From: Ceratotherium simum simum
Lineage: Eukaryota; Chordata; Mammalia; Perissodactyla; Rhinocerotidae
Assembly (NCBI RefSeq): GCF_000283155.1
Contig: NW_004454181.1
Span: 26,185,490 to 26,249,489 of the forward strand
Direction: 5' to 3'
DNA length: 64,000 nucleotides
The notes beneath the pieces were generated by a model, which did not search any database, was not told the origin of the DNA, and saw nothing but the letters and a program-made list of their open reading frames with translations. Position 1 is the stretch's first letter; each line of letters begins with the position of its first letter. This document shows, piece by piece, positions 11,501-22,849 of the stretch. Made by a program: the position numbers and the translations under genes.

Positions 11501-12305
11501 CTAGAAGGAAGCAGAATAAACTACGTATTGGTGAATATTTCTGCTAATGTATTATGGCTCATAACCCTTCACCCTATTGTGAAATTGAATCTTTACTGTC
11601 AGGCCTAATATCCAGATCTAAAAGAAATACTAAGGCTAAATGGAATCTATACCCCACAACTTTTTGTTTTTAATTGTAATAGTAGAAACAGAAACAGAGA
11701 CTATGAAAAGAACACAAACATATCTGGCTATATGCAAACAGGACTTTGCAAACTGGGGAGAAAAATGGAAATAACCCCAAGGAGTAGTAAAAGGAACAAA
11801 GAAGGACAGCTGCTAGAGGGTCAATGGGCAGAGCCCATCTATGAGAATTAAAAGTGACTCGGGTGAAATGGTGATTAGAGTGAATAAAGGAAGGACTGGA
11901 TGAGGAACAGAGAGATCTGAGCTAGTGCCTCATCAACTCATTGTTTGATTGCTGCAGTTTAATCTTCACTTGTCTCTTTCCTTCCAGTGTCTTTGAGCTC
12001 TTGTCTATTCATCCATCAACATGAAACTGATTTTACAAAACCATCAACTCCACCTGCAAACAGGAACATTTTTGTAGCGGTGCTTCAAAAAGCCATATAA
12101 TAGTAATTGACTCTTGTATGGGCCCAGGAATTCATATGTCCAGTAAGAGAAAAATAGGCCATAGGATAAAACAAATCCTATTTGCTTCAGGGTTAAATTC
12201 ACTACTGAATTCTGACTGCTGAGTGTATCGTCTTATTCTATAATAATTCACAGATACTGCATCAACCCGGACTTTTAAATACTCCCCCCACCTGCTCTCT
12301 ATCTA
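11501..12305. other. Intron of minus ZNF locus, nothing assigned
   Basis: Intronic sequence between the terminal finger exon and KRAB-B. I see no repeat I can name and no splice-bounded ORF here. Confidence 0.35.
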
Positions 12306-12307
12306 CA

Positions 12308-12562
12308 GCATATGGAAGAGGAACTGCGCTTAAGCACATGGGTTCTAAATCCAGATTACCAGAATTTCAATCCCAGCTCCATCATGAATTAGATGTGTAG
12401 CAGGGGTCAAGTTACTTACCTCTTTGGGCCTCAATTTCCCTTTCTTATAAAAAAGAATAATAATAGTACCTACCTTGTAGTGTTGTGAGGATTAAATGAG
12501 TCAATACATGCAAAGTACTCAGAATACTGCCTGGCACATAATAAGTTTTATTAGTTAGATGT
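12308..12562 (-). repeat. MIR SINE, nearly full length
   Basis: Contains ctctttgggcctcaatttcc, ttgtgaggattaaatgagtc and a ctgcctggcacataataag end, the standard MIR order. It is intronic to the minus-strand ZNF locus. Confidence 0.7.
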
Positions 12563-12779
12563 TTCTATTATATGTATCATTTACTCATTCTCAGACAACT
12601 ATGTGCTTGCTACTTTCTGCTTTATATCATGTTTTCTAAATTTCTGGATTCTATTAATGTGGATTAATATTTCTTAAGCAGCATATTTCTCAGCCTGGAT
12701 CTAAATTCCTATCAATCTTAATTTTCATCTATATTATAAACCTCCAACAGTACCTGACTACTGTTACAATTATGCTACC

Positions 12780-13310
12780 TACATCCAGAGCAATAAAGTG
12801 TGGAATTGAAAAAAGATGGAATCTCTCATGTTAAGGCACTAAAACGGAGCCAGAAGAAGAGGAGAGGAACAAATTCCTCCTTCAGGATGAACTCTTGAAC
12901 TCTTTAGATGCCTGAAATGCATCTGCAAGTCTTCCCAAGGACATACATTATCAAGACAGACACTTCATTCCCAAGGACGATAATACTATTGGGACAGAGA
13001 CCCCTTCCTATGAGACTCATCTCCCACATTCCTAAGTTTAACGGCTTGTGTCAAACAACCCTCACCCTGATGATTACCTTGTACCTGGAATTTGTTAAAG
13101 GACATTCCTTCCTTTTTTTTTTTTCTTTGCCCTGGTTAGCCACGACTATAAAACCTTCCTTCTTCCTTTCAGGGCAGGAGACACAATTCAAGGGCTACTT
13201 GAACTTGTATTTTTCCTGGGATGTAGTCCTAACAAACCCTGAATAAACTTCATTTTATTTAAGTCTATCAGAGTCTACCTCATAATTGGTCAACAAAAGT
13301 CACTCACTGG
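12780..13310 (+). mobile_element. Solo LTR, probably ERV1 class
   Basis: The stretch has LTR architecture: a C-rich U3, a TATA-like ctataaaacc near 13147, an aataaa near 13242 and an R/U5 ending ctcataattggtcaaca. No gag, pol or env text adjoins it. The 112-codon ORF at 12908-13246 lies within the LTR and is not a gene. The family name is not certain. Confidence 0.5.
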
Positions 13311-13469
13311 CTCAGAATTTGACAGTTCTTCTGAGCTTCCTGGCCCAGTTCCCAATGTCAGTCATCAGTCTGCACAGAATGTGAGTAGAAAGTGAGTAGA
13401 TCCAACATTGGTTCCTCAGAGGCTCCAACACATAACTTCTGTCGCAATGTGATATTGTGATTTATAATA

Positions 13470-14250
13470 AGAAATAAATATTTGGGCTTCGTCCTAGTTT
13501 CTGGCACACAGCTCCTAAAACCCTTGGAATTTCCTAACTGTTGAGAGTGATAAAGGTGTATTTTGTTATGTTAATGAGGTGAGTTTTGGACTGCACCTAA
13601 GGATGGGGGTTGGTTGCCAGTGGAGCCAACCATATGATTAGAGGGTTGGAACTTTCAGTATCACCCCTCAACCTCTACAGAGGGGAGAAGGGGGCTGGAA
13701 GTTGAATCAATCACCAATGGCAAATGATTTAATCAATCCAATGAAGCCTCCATAAAAACCCAAAAGCATAGGGTTCAGAGAGCTTTCAGGTTGGGGAACC
13801 AGAATGCTTTCATGTGCCACCATGTCAGGTCCCAAACTCCACAAAGACGGAAGCTCCTTTGTTCAGGACCTCGTCCTATGTATCTCTCGATCTAGCTCTT
13901 GATTCATATCCTTTAATATCGTTTGTAATAAATCAGTAATCTAGTGAGTAAATGGGTTTCCCGAGTTCTGTGAGCCTCTTTAGGAAATTAATCGAACCCA
14001 ACAGGGGGTTGTGGAAACCTCTGATTTATAGCCAGTCAGTCAGAAGCAGAGGTAACAACCTGGACTTGCAATTGGCATCTGACGTGGGGGACAGTCTTGT
14101 GGGACTAAGCCCTTAACCTGTGGAATCTGATGCTATCTCTGGGTAGACAGTGTCAGAATGGAGTTGAATTCTCAGACACCCAGCTGGGGTTAGAGAATTG
14201 CTTGGTGGTGTGGGAAAACCCCTCCATGCACATTGTAATTAGTGGCCAGA
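13470..14250 (+). mobile_element. Solo ERVL-type LTR
   Basis: Contains caatgaagcctccataaaaa, cttgattcatatcctttaat, ttgtaataaatcagtaatct and tttatagccagtcagtcaga, then gtcttgtgggactaagccct. A paralogous LTR lies at 24110-24870. No internal viral sequence remains. The 14250-14945 interval after it holds nothing I can identify. Confidence 0.6.
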
Positions 14251-14949
14251 ATCCTTACCCAGTTAGGTCATTAATTAGATTTTCAAAAGGAGTAAATCTA
14301 AGTTTGGGGTAAGAAGGAAAAATAACATTAGAGAGGCCAAGGCTGAAGGACTTAAGAATATAAATATCATATGTTAGGTAATGTGGAACATCTGAAGATT
14401 TATTTTACCAGGCTTATCCTATACAGAGAAAACGGGGGATATAAAAAACATTTAAAAGTTAAGAAAAAAGAAACTAGGGAGAAACAAGCTATTGAAAGAT
14501 TTTAATTTGTTTTACTTAGGGCAATGACATGACCTAACCTAAAATTTAACAGGATCCCTCTAGCTGCTATGTGGAAAACAGATTGTTGGGAACATGTCTG
14601 GATGCAGGGAGACCAGTTAGGAACTGCACTCATCCATACAAGAGCTGATGATGGTTTGGACTGGGTGGAAACTGTTGAAGTGAATAGTGGTCATACCTGG
14701 GGTATATTATTGAGACTTCCATGGTAAGGAGCTTAATGAATCTGTTGAGGGAGTCACACTATACAGAGAAAATCAGAATACTCTCAGAGAGACATATGAC
14801 AATCCAGTCAAGTTTTATAAAAGTGAGTAAGAAATGAAAATTGAGACCATGTGAGTATGAGGTTACCCAAGCTGAGGTGGGGGCAAATTAAAAAAAAAAT
14901 TAATGTAATAATGAATATGGTGTTAATTATGTGCCCGGCACATAAATTT

Positions 14950-15205
14950 TTGTGTGTGTGTGTGAGGAAGATTGGCCCTGAGCTAACGTCTGGCGATCTG
15001 GTGCCAATCTTCCTCTTTTTGCTGAGGAACACTGGCTCTGAGCTAACATCTGTGCCCATGTTCCTCTGTTTTTTGTATGTGGGATGCTGCCACAGCATGG
15101 CTTGACAAGCAGCGCACTGGTCTGCACCCGGGATTCGAACCTGCAAACCCCAGGGTGCCAAAGCAGAGCAAGCGAACTTAACCACTACACCACCAGGCCA
15201 GACCA
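14950..15205 (-). mobile_element. ERE SINE (3)
   Basis: Reverse-oriented ERE: (gt)n tail side, gaggaagattggccctgagc, a second ctgaggaacactggctctga block, gccacagcatggcttgacaa, and a head reading aacttaaccactacaccacc. Overlapping ORFs on both strands are repeat-derived. Confidence 0.9.
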
Positions 15206-15217
15206 TAAATATTTTAT

Positions 15218-15420
15218 AAACATTAAAACTCTTTTAAATCTCATTACAACCTTATGAGTGAGATACAGCTAATACTTTCATTTTATAGATGAGGAAACTG
15301 AGGCACAAACAGGTTTAGTAATTTGGCTAAATTTGTACATCTGTTAAGTGGTGGAGCTGATATTTCAACTAGGCATTCTGATTTGAGTCTGTGTTCTTAA
15401 CCACTATGCAACACACTACC
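15218..15420 (+). repeat. MIR-family SINE
   Basis: Text such as cattttatagatgaggaaac, tgaggcacaaacaggttta and cttaaccactatgcaacac gives the recognisable MIR core and flank. The adjoining 15421-15940 interval is AT-rich with an L1 3'-end-like patch near 15830-15940 and no gene. Confidence 0.6.
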
Positions 15421-15942
15421 ATAATTTGCAGAAAAGTATACCAGAATGTAGGCAATTACTTAGAAGTGTTGGTTTTAATCCATATCAGGGGTAGGGAGGG
15501 GGCAGAATCCTTTCTGCAGGGATGAAGGAGAGAAGGGGAAGTGCAATGTGAGTAGAAGATGATCTGAAGCACTTTATAAGAAATAAAATAAATGAAATAG
15601 AAGATAACTAACTAGAATGAAAAGGTGAAGCTTCAATAAATATTAAAAGGTTCTAAGAGTCATAAATATAAACGTTTACTGGACATTTGATGATATTAAA
15701 TAATAATGTTAAACTGTTTTGGGGTAATAAGGACCTTTTTAAAGATAGCATTACCTACTAGCGATACAAACTAATATTTATTGATGGAATATGGTCTCTG
15801 GAATTTGCTTCAAAATGACATGGGATGAAGGTAAGTAAATGGAGAATAGATTTACTGAAGCAGGGTGATGGGTACATAGGGGTTCGTTAGACTACTTTGT
15901 ACACTTTGGTATATGTTTGAAATTTTCTATAATGTATGTAGT

Positions 15943-16376
15943 GGGTTGAACAGTCTCTCCCAAATATTCATTCCTATTTGAAACCTGAGAATGGGACCTT
16001 ATTTGAAAACAGGGTCTTCGCAGATGTAATTAGTTCAGGATCTTGAGATGAAATTCTGGATTTAGCGTCGGCCCTAAATCCAACGACTAGTGTCCTTATA
16101 AGAAGAGGAGAGGATGCAGAGATACAGAAGACGACCTTATGAAGAGAGAGGCAGAGATTGGAATCACACAGTTACAAGCCAAGGAACACCTGGGTCCACT
16201 AGAAGCTGGAAGAAGAGACGAAGATTCTTCCTTAGAGCTTTCAGAGGAAGCATGGCCCGCTGACTCCTTGCATTTGAACTTCTGGCCTCCAGAACTGTGA
16301 AACAGTAAATTTCTGTTGTTTTAAGCCACCTAGTTTGTTGTAATTTTTTTTATTGCAGGCCTAGGAAACTAATACA
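15943..16376 (+). mobile_element. LTR-like element, MaLR/MLT1-related
   Basis: Begins near gtagtgggttgaacagtctc, then agtgtccttataagaagagg, ctggcctccagaactgtgaa and ttctgttgttttaagccacc, ending ctaggaaactaatacaatg. This is a solo LTR, opposite in orientation to the 9.4-kb copy and of a different subtype. Confidence 0.6.
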
Positions 16377-18060
16377 ATGTTGAAAAACAAAAAGACTCTA
16401 TGACAATGCAACGATGGTGGTGGGGAGGCTAGAATGCTGGAGAAATGAAGATCAAAAACTCCAAGTCCAATCCTAATGATGTTTTTTGCAGAAATAGAAA
16501 AACCCACCTTAAAATTCATATGGAATGTCAAGGGACTCCACATAGTCAAAACAATCTTGAAAAAGAAGAACAAAGTTGGATAACTCATACTTCCTGATTT
16601 CAAAACTACTACAAAGCTACAGTAATCAAAACAGTGTAGTGCTGACATAAAGACAGACATAGAGACGAATGGAGTAGAATAGGGAGCCCAGAAATAAACC
16701 CTCATATACATGGTTAAATGATTTTTTTACAAGTGTACCAAGACCATTCAGCAGTGAAAGGAAAGTCCTTTCAATAAATGGTGCTAGGAAAACTGGATGT
16801 CCCCACGCAACAGAGAGAAGTTGGATCCTCACCTTACATCATATACAAAAATCAACTGAAAGTGGATCAAAGACCTAAACGTAAGAGCTAAAATTATAAA
16901 ACACTTAGAAGAAAACATAGGGGAAAACCTTCATGACACTGAATTTGGCAACAATTTCCTGGATATGACACAAAAAGCACAGGCAACAAAAGAAAAAATA
17001 GGTAAATTGGACTTCATCAAAATTAAAACCTTTTGTGCATCAAGAGAGTAAAACGACAACCCACAGAATAGGAGAAAATATTTGCAAATAATACATTTTG
17101 TAAGGCATTGATATCCAGAATATATTTTAAAAACTCCTACAATCAGCAACAGGAAAACAAACAACCCAATTTAAAAATGTCCAAAGAACTTGAATAGACA
17201 CTTCTCCAAGGAAGATGTACAAATGGCCAATAAGCACATGAAAACATCCTCAACATCACTAGTCATTATGGAAATGCAAATCAAAATCACAATGAGATTG
17301 TGATTCACACCCATTAGGATGGCTATTATAAAAAAAAACAAAAACAGAAAATAACAAGTTGTTGGTTAGGACGTGGAGAAACTAGAACCCTTGTACATTG
17401 CTGGTGAGAATGTAAAACTGTGTAGTGGCTGAGGAAAACATCATGGCAATTCCTTAAAAATATAAACATAGAATTACCCTATAACCCAGCAATTTCACTT
17501 ATGGGTGTATACCTAAAAGAAGTGAAAGCAGGGACTCAGATATTTGTACACCGGTGTTCGCAGAAGCGTTATTCACAATAGCCAACAGGTAGAATAGCCA
17601 AAAGGTGGAAACAACTCCAATGTTCATTGGCAGATGAATGGATAAACAAAATGTGGTATACACATACAATGGAATATTATTCAGCCATAAAAAGGAATCA
17701 AATTCTGACACATGCTACAACATGGATGAACTCTGAAGATATTATGCTAAGCAAAATAAATCAGACACAAGACAAATGCTGCATGATTCCACTTACATGA
17801 GGTTATCTACAATAGCCAAATTCATAGCAACAGAAAGTAGAATGGTGGTTACTAGTGGCCGAGGGGAAGCAGCATGAGGAGTTATTGTTTAACGGGTACA
17901 GAGTTTCAGTTTGTGATGATGAAAGAGTTCTGGAGATGAATAGTGGTCACAGTTGCACGACAATGGAATGTACTTAATGCCACTGAACTGTACACTTAAA
18001 AATGGTTAAAATAGTAAATTCTATGTTATGTATATTTTGCCAAAATTAAAAAAAAAAAAT
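16377..18060 (+). mobile_element. L1 3' end with poly(A), plus strand
   Basis: 5'-truncated L1 keeping the ORF2 C-terminal region and the 3'-UTR. It includes ctacagtaatcaaaacagtg, aatggtgctaggaaaactgg, tcaacatcactagtcattat, catacaatggaatattattc and a terminal A run at 18048-18059. It is younger and more intact than other L1s here but has many stops. It sits in the intron between the minus-strand finger exon and KRAB-B. Confidence 0.85.
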
Positions 18061-18348
18061 CTCTTCTAAGTTTTAAATGAAGCTAATAAGAATCACAGGT
18101 GGAATATACCTGAAAGGGAAAATGTCACTTTCTAACAGCCATGCAAAGAAGAGCTTTAATATGAGGAGGCAATGCATGGAAATGGTGTTCAGATACATAA
18201 GGAATTTATGTCAACTCTCCCCAGTTATTTCCAAAGGTCCAAGGCCTTTAAGAAGAGAGTCCTGAAGCATATTTTTGAAAGACGCTAATCCTCATTTGTG
18301 ATCCTAATTTCATTGACTTCCATCCATACAACTCTTCATCTAACTCAC

Positions 18349-18444
18349 CTGGATAGCTCCAACTTGAGATTTTTCTCTCTACCACCCACGGTTCTTCTTC
18401 TTGTTCCAACTTGTGGATCACAGCTGGCTTGGTAGTTTGAAATC
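18349..18444 (-). pseudogene. KRAB-B exon of minus ZNF locus (intact)
   Basis: A 96-nt exon, the same length as the plus-strand KRAB-B exon, with acceptor cccattgacag and donor CCAG|gtgagt. In phase 1 it reads GFQTTKPAVIHKLEQ then EEEPWVVERKISSWSYP, a typical KRAB-B box that normally strengthens KAP1/TRIM28 recruitment by KRAB-A. The exon itself is undamaged; it is listed as pseudogenic because the KRAB-A frame upstream is shifted. Confidence 0.88.
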
Positions 18445-18734
18445 CTGTCAATGGGAAATGATATGGGATTTGGACCTAGCTACCCAGGCTACAGGTCCTT
18501 TGAACTCTGAACTTCATCAGGGACTCACTGATGAAGGTGCCCATTTGTAACTGAAAAAGAGAGGTCTTTAAACAAACTTGTAGCCGTACCTCCCGAAAGA
18601 TTGTCCATCTTAGTCTACTAAACTCAGGGCCACACCTGTAAAAGTACCTCAAAGGGTTGGCAATTTGGAGCAACTGAGAAAGGAAAAGTAGTCAACCAGG
18701 CACACGCCAATCAACACTGAGAAATGGTCCTCAC

Positions 18735-18856
18735 CCACTGAGATGAGGTTGATATAGTTCTCCAGCATCACATCCTTGTACCCTCTGGGAAGGGTCCAGA
18801 TACTGCCACTCCTCCTGCATGAAATCCACAGCCACGTCCTTGAATGATACTGGTCC
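18735..18856 (-). pseudogene. KRAB-A exon of minus ZNF locus, 5-nt deletion
   Basis: The acceptor is gttgttacag and the donor CAGTGG|gtgagg. The exon is 122 nt, whereas the plus-strand KRAB-A exon is 127 nt with the same boundaries. It reads [12 protein letters not shown] then [13 protein letters not shown], after which five bases (corresponding to ACCCT after CAGAGG) are missing. The [14 protein letters not shown] half of the box is still present but in another frame. KRAB-A normally binds the KAP1/TRIM28 corepressor, and the lost half contains the MLE segment needed for that. The shifted frame runs through KRAB-B and ends at TGA 11479-11481. Confidence 0.9.
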
Positions 18857-19194
18857 CTGTAACAACACATTCCTATTCTAACTAAAGTGATCAGTATTTC
18901 ATGAGACAGAAACAAAACACATAGCAACTTGTTCTAAGCATGTTCATTATTTGATAATGTTTCTGAAATGTAGCCCCACTTCATTTTGGGCAATATTACA
19001 CTAAACTGGTCTCATTCTGTTCCTCTAGCCCTGTGCTTTCATGCTCATTTATCTAGTTTTATGTTCCATTTTGTGAGTGATACAAAACTCATATTTGAAA
19101 TACTTTATAGTTGTGTGTTAATTATTCATTAGGCCATTCATTCATTAAGTCATTAAACATTTACTGTGCACCCACAACACGTCCAGAACTGATT

Positions 19195-19560
19195 GCCCTA
19201 GGTGCAAAGGATCAGATATCGGAAACTGATCCAATGTGCCAAGGCATAGAAAATATGCTCACTCGGTATCAAAAGTTATACAATAAGAAGGCACTGTTCA
19301 AACTGCTCTTGATAAGTTTTTTTTTAACAAAGAAATAAAACACTTTAATTCTCAATGTTTCAAATTACAGTGTACTAAATATTTGTTTTACAATTTTTCA
19401 TTTCCCTATACTTGTATAACCAATAGCAAGAGAGGATTTAATGTTTTGACAAAAATTTTTAAAAGTCACGGAACAATTGTAACCAATGGGAAAATCCCAT
19501 TAAGATCGCTTTGCATGATTTCAGCTCACAAGGTCATTTTCACAGTCCTGCAGTACTGTT
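19195..19560 (+). mobile_element. Tigger-type DNA transposon remnant
   Basis: The plus-strand reading ETDPMCQGIENMLTRYQKLY, a few residues later followed by a serine/phenylalanine-rich FFLTKK end, resembles the C-terminus of Tigger (pogo-like Tc1/mariner) transposase remnants. The following non-coding part (ttaatgttttgacaaaaatt, then tcacggaacaattgt) matches, in inverse orientation, the Tigger copy at 46676-47728. Region 19100-19194 may be L2-like. Confidence 0.55.
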
Positions 19561-19587
19561 CCCATACAGCAAAACAAACTAACTGAC

Positions 19588-19748
19588 CTGGGACTTGGTC
19601 ATTTTCTGTAGCCCTTGGATGAAGACAGAGATCTATGAAGACAGAGGTAGGGTAAGAGATGGAGCCATGAGAGACCAGGTATGACTTGAAGATCCCAGAA
19701 TCAGTGGCGTAACAAACCCTACATAGTAATTCAGATGAGGAAGCTACC
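19588..19748 (-). pseudogene. Start-codon exon (MTKSQ) of minus ZNF locus
   Basis: On the minus strand the text ctacagaaaATGACCAAG ends in TCCCAG followed by gtcagt, giving M-T-K-S-Q and a usable donor. It is homologous to the plus-strand exon ending at 40692, including a shared acceptor-like cccacag|GGTAGC, which is why I place the 5' edge at 19748. The ATG is at 19600-19602. The remaining 5' part is UTR. This KRAB-ZNF start exon splices in phase 0 to KRAB-A. Confidence 0.7.
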
Positions 19749-20254
19749 CTGTGGGACAATGTCCCTTGGCTGTTCCAGAATTCACTGCGAGAACATCAAA
19801 GATTTGCATTAAGATTTAGCTACAAGGGTATCTGTTGTAGCACTTTTTAACATAAGGAAAAGTTAGAACAAATTGGGAACTGGTGAAACAAATAGATATA
19901 GACCCCAAACATAAATCTGCAGTCATCAAAAATGATGCTGCCAAATATTTATCAATATGTAAATGGTAGTTGGTGTGCACTCTTCTCTGAGCCTCTAGTC
20001 ATTCCTTCTGTGGACTCTAACCAGGGCTGGAGGGGCAGAGACAAGCTGGACTCTGAGGGTAGGATGGAGCACCACTGCGTTCTCAGAGGGACCCAGGAAC
20101 TGGGCAGAGACATCAACGGACCCTGAAAATATAATGTCCATGTGGTGAGATTCATTCAACACTCTCTCTGGAATCTTCCCCAGGGGAGCTGAGGTGCAGT
20201 TCCCTGTGCTTTAAGCTGAGGAGAACCACAGTTCAATAAAATGCTGTGTTTTAG

Positions 20255-20420
20255 GTTGGGAGCCATGTTGTAAAGAGTACGAGATTGCAAGACAAACATT
20301 TGGGCTTCAATTTGCCTGCTAGCTATTGCTTGGGCAAGTCACTTCACCTTTCTGAGCCTCAGTAAAATTGGAAAAAATACCTGTGTTGTACCAGTGGCTG
20401 TCGCTGTCTTTTTTGATTAA
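20255..20420 (-). repeat. MIR SINE fragment
   Basis: Contains cttgggcaagtcacttcacc and tttctgagcctcagtaaaat, the MIR core. The preceding 19750-20254 interval contains no supported feature. Confidence 0.6.
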
Positions 20421-20424
20421 GGTA

Positions 20425-21065
20425 ATATAGGGGAGGAAGACTATCGTCTACCCACTCTGGGTCCTTTCCGACTGGGCTACAAATTAAACTGACATGAGAC
20501 AGAATAGCAGGAGAAAATCAAACAAAGCTTTATAACATGCATACATGGGAGAGACCCAGAAAAACTGGGTAACTCAACAAAATGGCAGAGGTTGTCATCT
20601 TAAATACTATCTTCAGCTAAATACAAAGGAGGATGTTGGGGGTGGGGGGAGTCAGTCATGGGAGATTACCAGAAAAGCACAATAAACAAGAGTAACGTTA
20701 TTATGCAGATTTAAGGCCTCGCCTTCCACATTGACAAGTTTCTAGAGATGAGGTCATCCTCCCCTCTTCCCAGTACAGAGTGGAAGATACCTTTACAAAT
20801 AGAGATTTCCCTTATAAATGTACATGCTTGGTAAACAGAACTGTGATAAGAATGGGCTTAGCAAGGACCCTCACAGTCTATGCATATCCAGAGTTATCTA
20901 TGGTGATATATTAAATCCTTTTAGGCAGTTAGTGGGGGGGAGGTCAAAGTTTTTTTTTCAGAGTCTTCTGAGCCTTTATTGTCTCCAGCTTGAAATAATC
21001 CGCATACCAGAGCAGCACATTTTGGGGTGGCCTGCCCTGAACCCCATCAATAACAAATGTATTTT
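20425..21065 (-). mobile_element. LTR-like repeat, probably ERV1, antisense
   Basis: The stretch gacatgagacagaatagcag, gaaaatcaaacaaagcttta and agatgaggtcatcctcccct matches the general appearance of mammalian ERV LTRs in reverse orientation. I cannot name the family. No viral ORFs adjoin it. Confidence 0.4.
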
Positions 21066-21083
21066 ACAAAACAACCCAGTGTT

Positions 21084-21108
21084 AATGTGTGTGTGTGTGT
21101 GTGTGGCC
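21084..21108. repeat. (TG)n microsatellite
   Basis: A short perfect TG run following gttaatg. The 127-codon ORF spanning it is a by-product of the repeat. Confidence 0.85.
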
Positions 21109-21299
21109 ATGCTGGCTGTTCCCTCTGCCCAGCACACTCTTCCACTATTTCTTCAAGTCTTTGTACAAATATCATCAAGGAGGCCTCTCTTGTCTACTTA
21201 AATTTAACCCTCTCCCATCTCCCTTACCCTGATCTACTTTTTCTTTGTGTATAACACATCACCTTCTAATATACTATATAATTTACTGATTTATTATGC

Positions 21300-21790
21300 T
21301 TATTGTTTATTATCATTACTTACCGTCAACAAAAATAACCAATAACCATTCTATAGATAAGAGAAATAAGGTGAGTTTTACTTGAGCCAGAGAGAGGATT
21401 ATAACCTGGGAAGGCCTGAGAAACCGTTCCGGAGAAGCATGGTTTTCAGTACAGTCTTACATCTTTTTAGAACAAAGAACATATATTAAACACACCCAGG
21501 ATACATTTTCAAAGTTTCAGAGAGGTATTTAGTTGCAAATTACCAGGTCAACATGACCCTGATGTTGGGAAAGGGACTAATCCAGGCGTTACCAACAGGG
21601 AGTAGGAAGGGAAATCCGCGTTCTTATCTTAAGGAAGTGCAATCTTTAATGGTTAAAGCAGATATATAATGTATGTTTCATAGGCCATAAATCAGGCTTC
21701 TTTAGCTCAAGCTCAATCAGTTTTGAACCCAAATAGTTATCCCATATACCTCGATATGTGAAAATCTCTTCACATTACTAAAACTAAAAT
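21300..21790 (-). mobile_element. LTR-like repeat, antisense
   Basis: Text such as gagttttacttgagccagag, gtaggaagggaaatccgcg and caatcagttttgaacccaaa is LTR-like. Family and exact ends are uncertain. An L2-like patch (aaggcagggatttttgtctg) follows at about 21795-21890. Confidence 0.35.
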
Positions 21791-22039
21791 TTCATGAAGG
21801 CAGGGATTTTTGTCTGTTTGATTCAGTGTTGTAAGTAGCCCCAGCACCAGGAATAAGATTTGGCTCATAAATGCTCAATAAATAGTAATAAAATATGAAT
21901 ATATATAGCTATAGTAAGTTTCATAAAACAGTCTATATCACATAGGATACATATGCGATATTTTATAGTAATAAATAAATGGCAAGCAATAGGACATATT
22001 GGAGTATATGAGGAAGCCATTTGCTGTAAAACTAATTTG

Positions 22040-22530
22040 GCCTGACCTTGCTTTTCCAAAAGGGCCAGACGTGGCCTTTGAGCATGCATTGTATATCTGC
22101 TTTAAGCATTTACTATGTCACAAAAACAAGAACAAATGCCCTTAAGATAAAGTAACTTCCCCCACATCAGCAGTTCCTTAAGGATAAGCATCTCTTTCGC
22201 TAGGCTAGGGATTGATTGGCGACCTGCTGTGACCACCCAGACGGAGACCACAGACCTGCTACCTGCTGTGTTCATCAACTGCTGTGTGAACTGCTGTGTA
22301 GGCTAGGCAGGCTAGGCAATCTCATGACTGTTGTAAAAGGGACATTCCAATTATATGTGATACATGCTCTTTGATGGTATATAACCACTCCATACACCCC
22401 ACTTCTTTGGTGCCCTTTCTTTCTTGGGGAAGGAAGGCCCCAGGCTATATGGTCCTCAAATTTGGCTCATAATAAACTCACCCCAATTTTGATTTATAGA
22501 TTGGTTATGGATTATTTGCGTTGACAACAG
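22040..22530 (+). mobile_element. Solo LTR with TATA and poly(A) signal
   Basis: The U3-like part contains short repeats (ctgctgtgt three times near 22260-22300 and aggctaggc twice), a TATA-like ggtatataaccactcc at 22376, and aataaactcaccccaatttt near 22470, then ends ttgcgttgacaaca. This is the layout of a gammaretrovirus-class solo LTR. It sits just downstream, in transcript sense, of the minus ZNF CpG promoter. Confidence 0.55.
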
Positions 22531-22549
22531 TATTTTATTTAATTTTTAA

Positions 22550-22810
22550 AAATGTTTGCATACAAGAGTACCTACTGTAGGATTCCATGTATATGATGTT
22601 CTAGAATGGCAAAATTAACCTACAGGTTGTTTCTTGGGCATGTGGGGGAGGGGGTTGAATGGAAAGGGACAGAACTTTCTGGGGCATTAAAATGTTCTAT
22701 ACTTTGATGTGGGTGGTAGTTACATGGGTGTACACAACAAATTTTACACTTAATCTCTGTAAATTATGTGCAAATTATCCTATGTAAATCGTATCCGAAC
22801 TAAAAAAATG
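22550..22810 (+). repeat. L1 3'-UTR fragment
   Basis: Contains aggattccatgtatatgatg, ttctagaatggc, gtgggtggtagttacatggg and a terminal cgtatccgaactaaaaaa, the end of an old L1. Confidence 0.6.
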
Positions 22811-22849
22811 TACTGGCAAATAAATATACTATTCTTGACTCACTAAACA

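Noticed and set aside
12780..14250. A provirus between the two LTR-like stretches
   Set aside because: The two LTRs are of different families and there is no room for or trace of internal retroviral genes.
18649..18927. 92-codon minus ORF containing [14 protein letters not shown] as an intact KRAB protein
   Set aside because: It holds only the second half of KRAB-A; the first half is in another frame because of the 5-nt deletion, and its N-terminal part is intron sequence.
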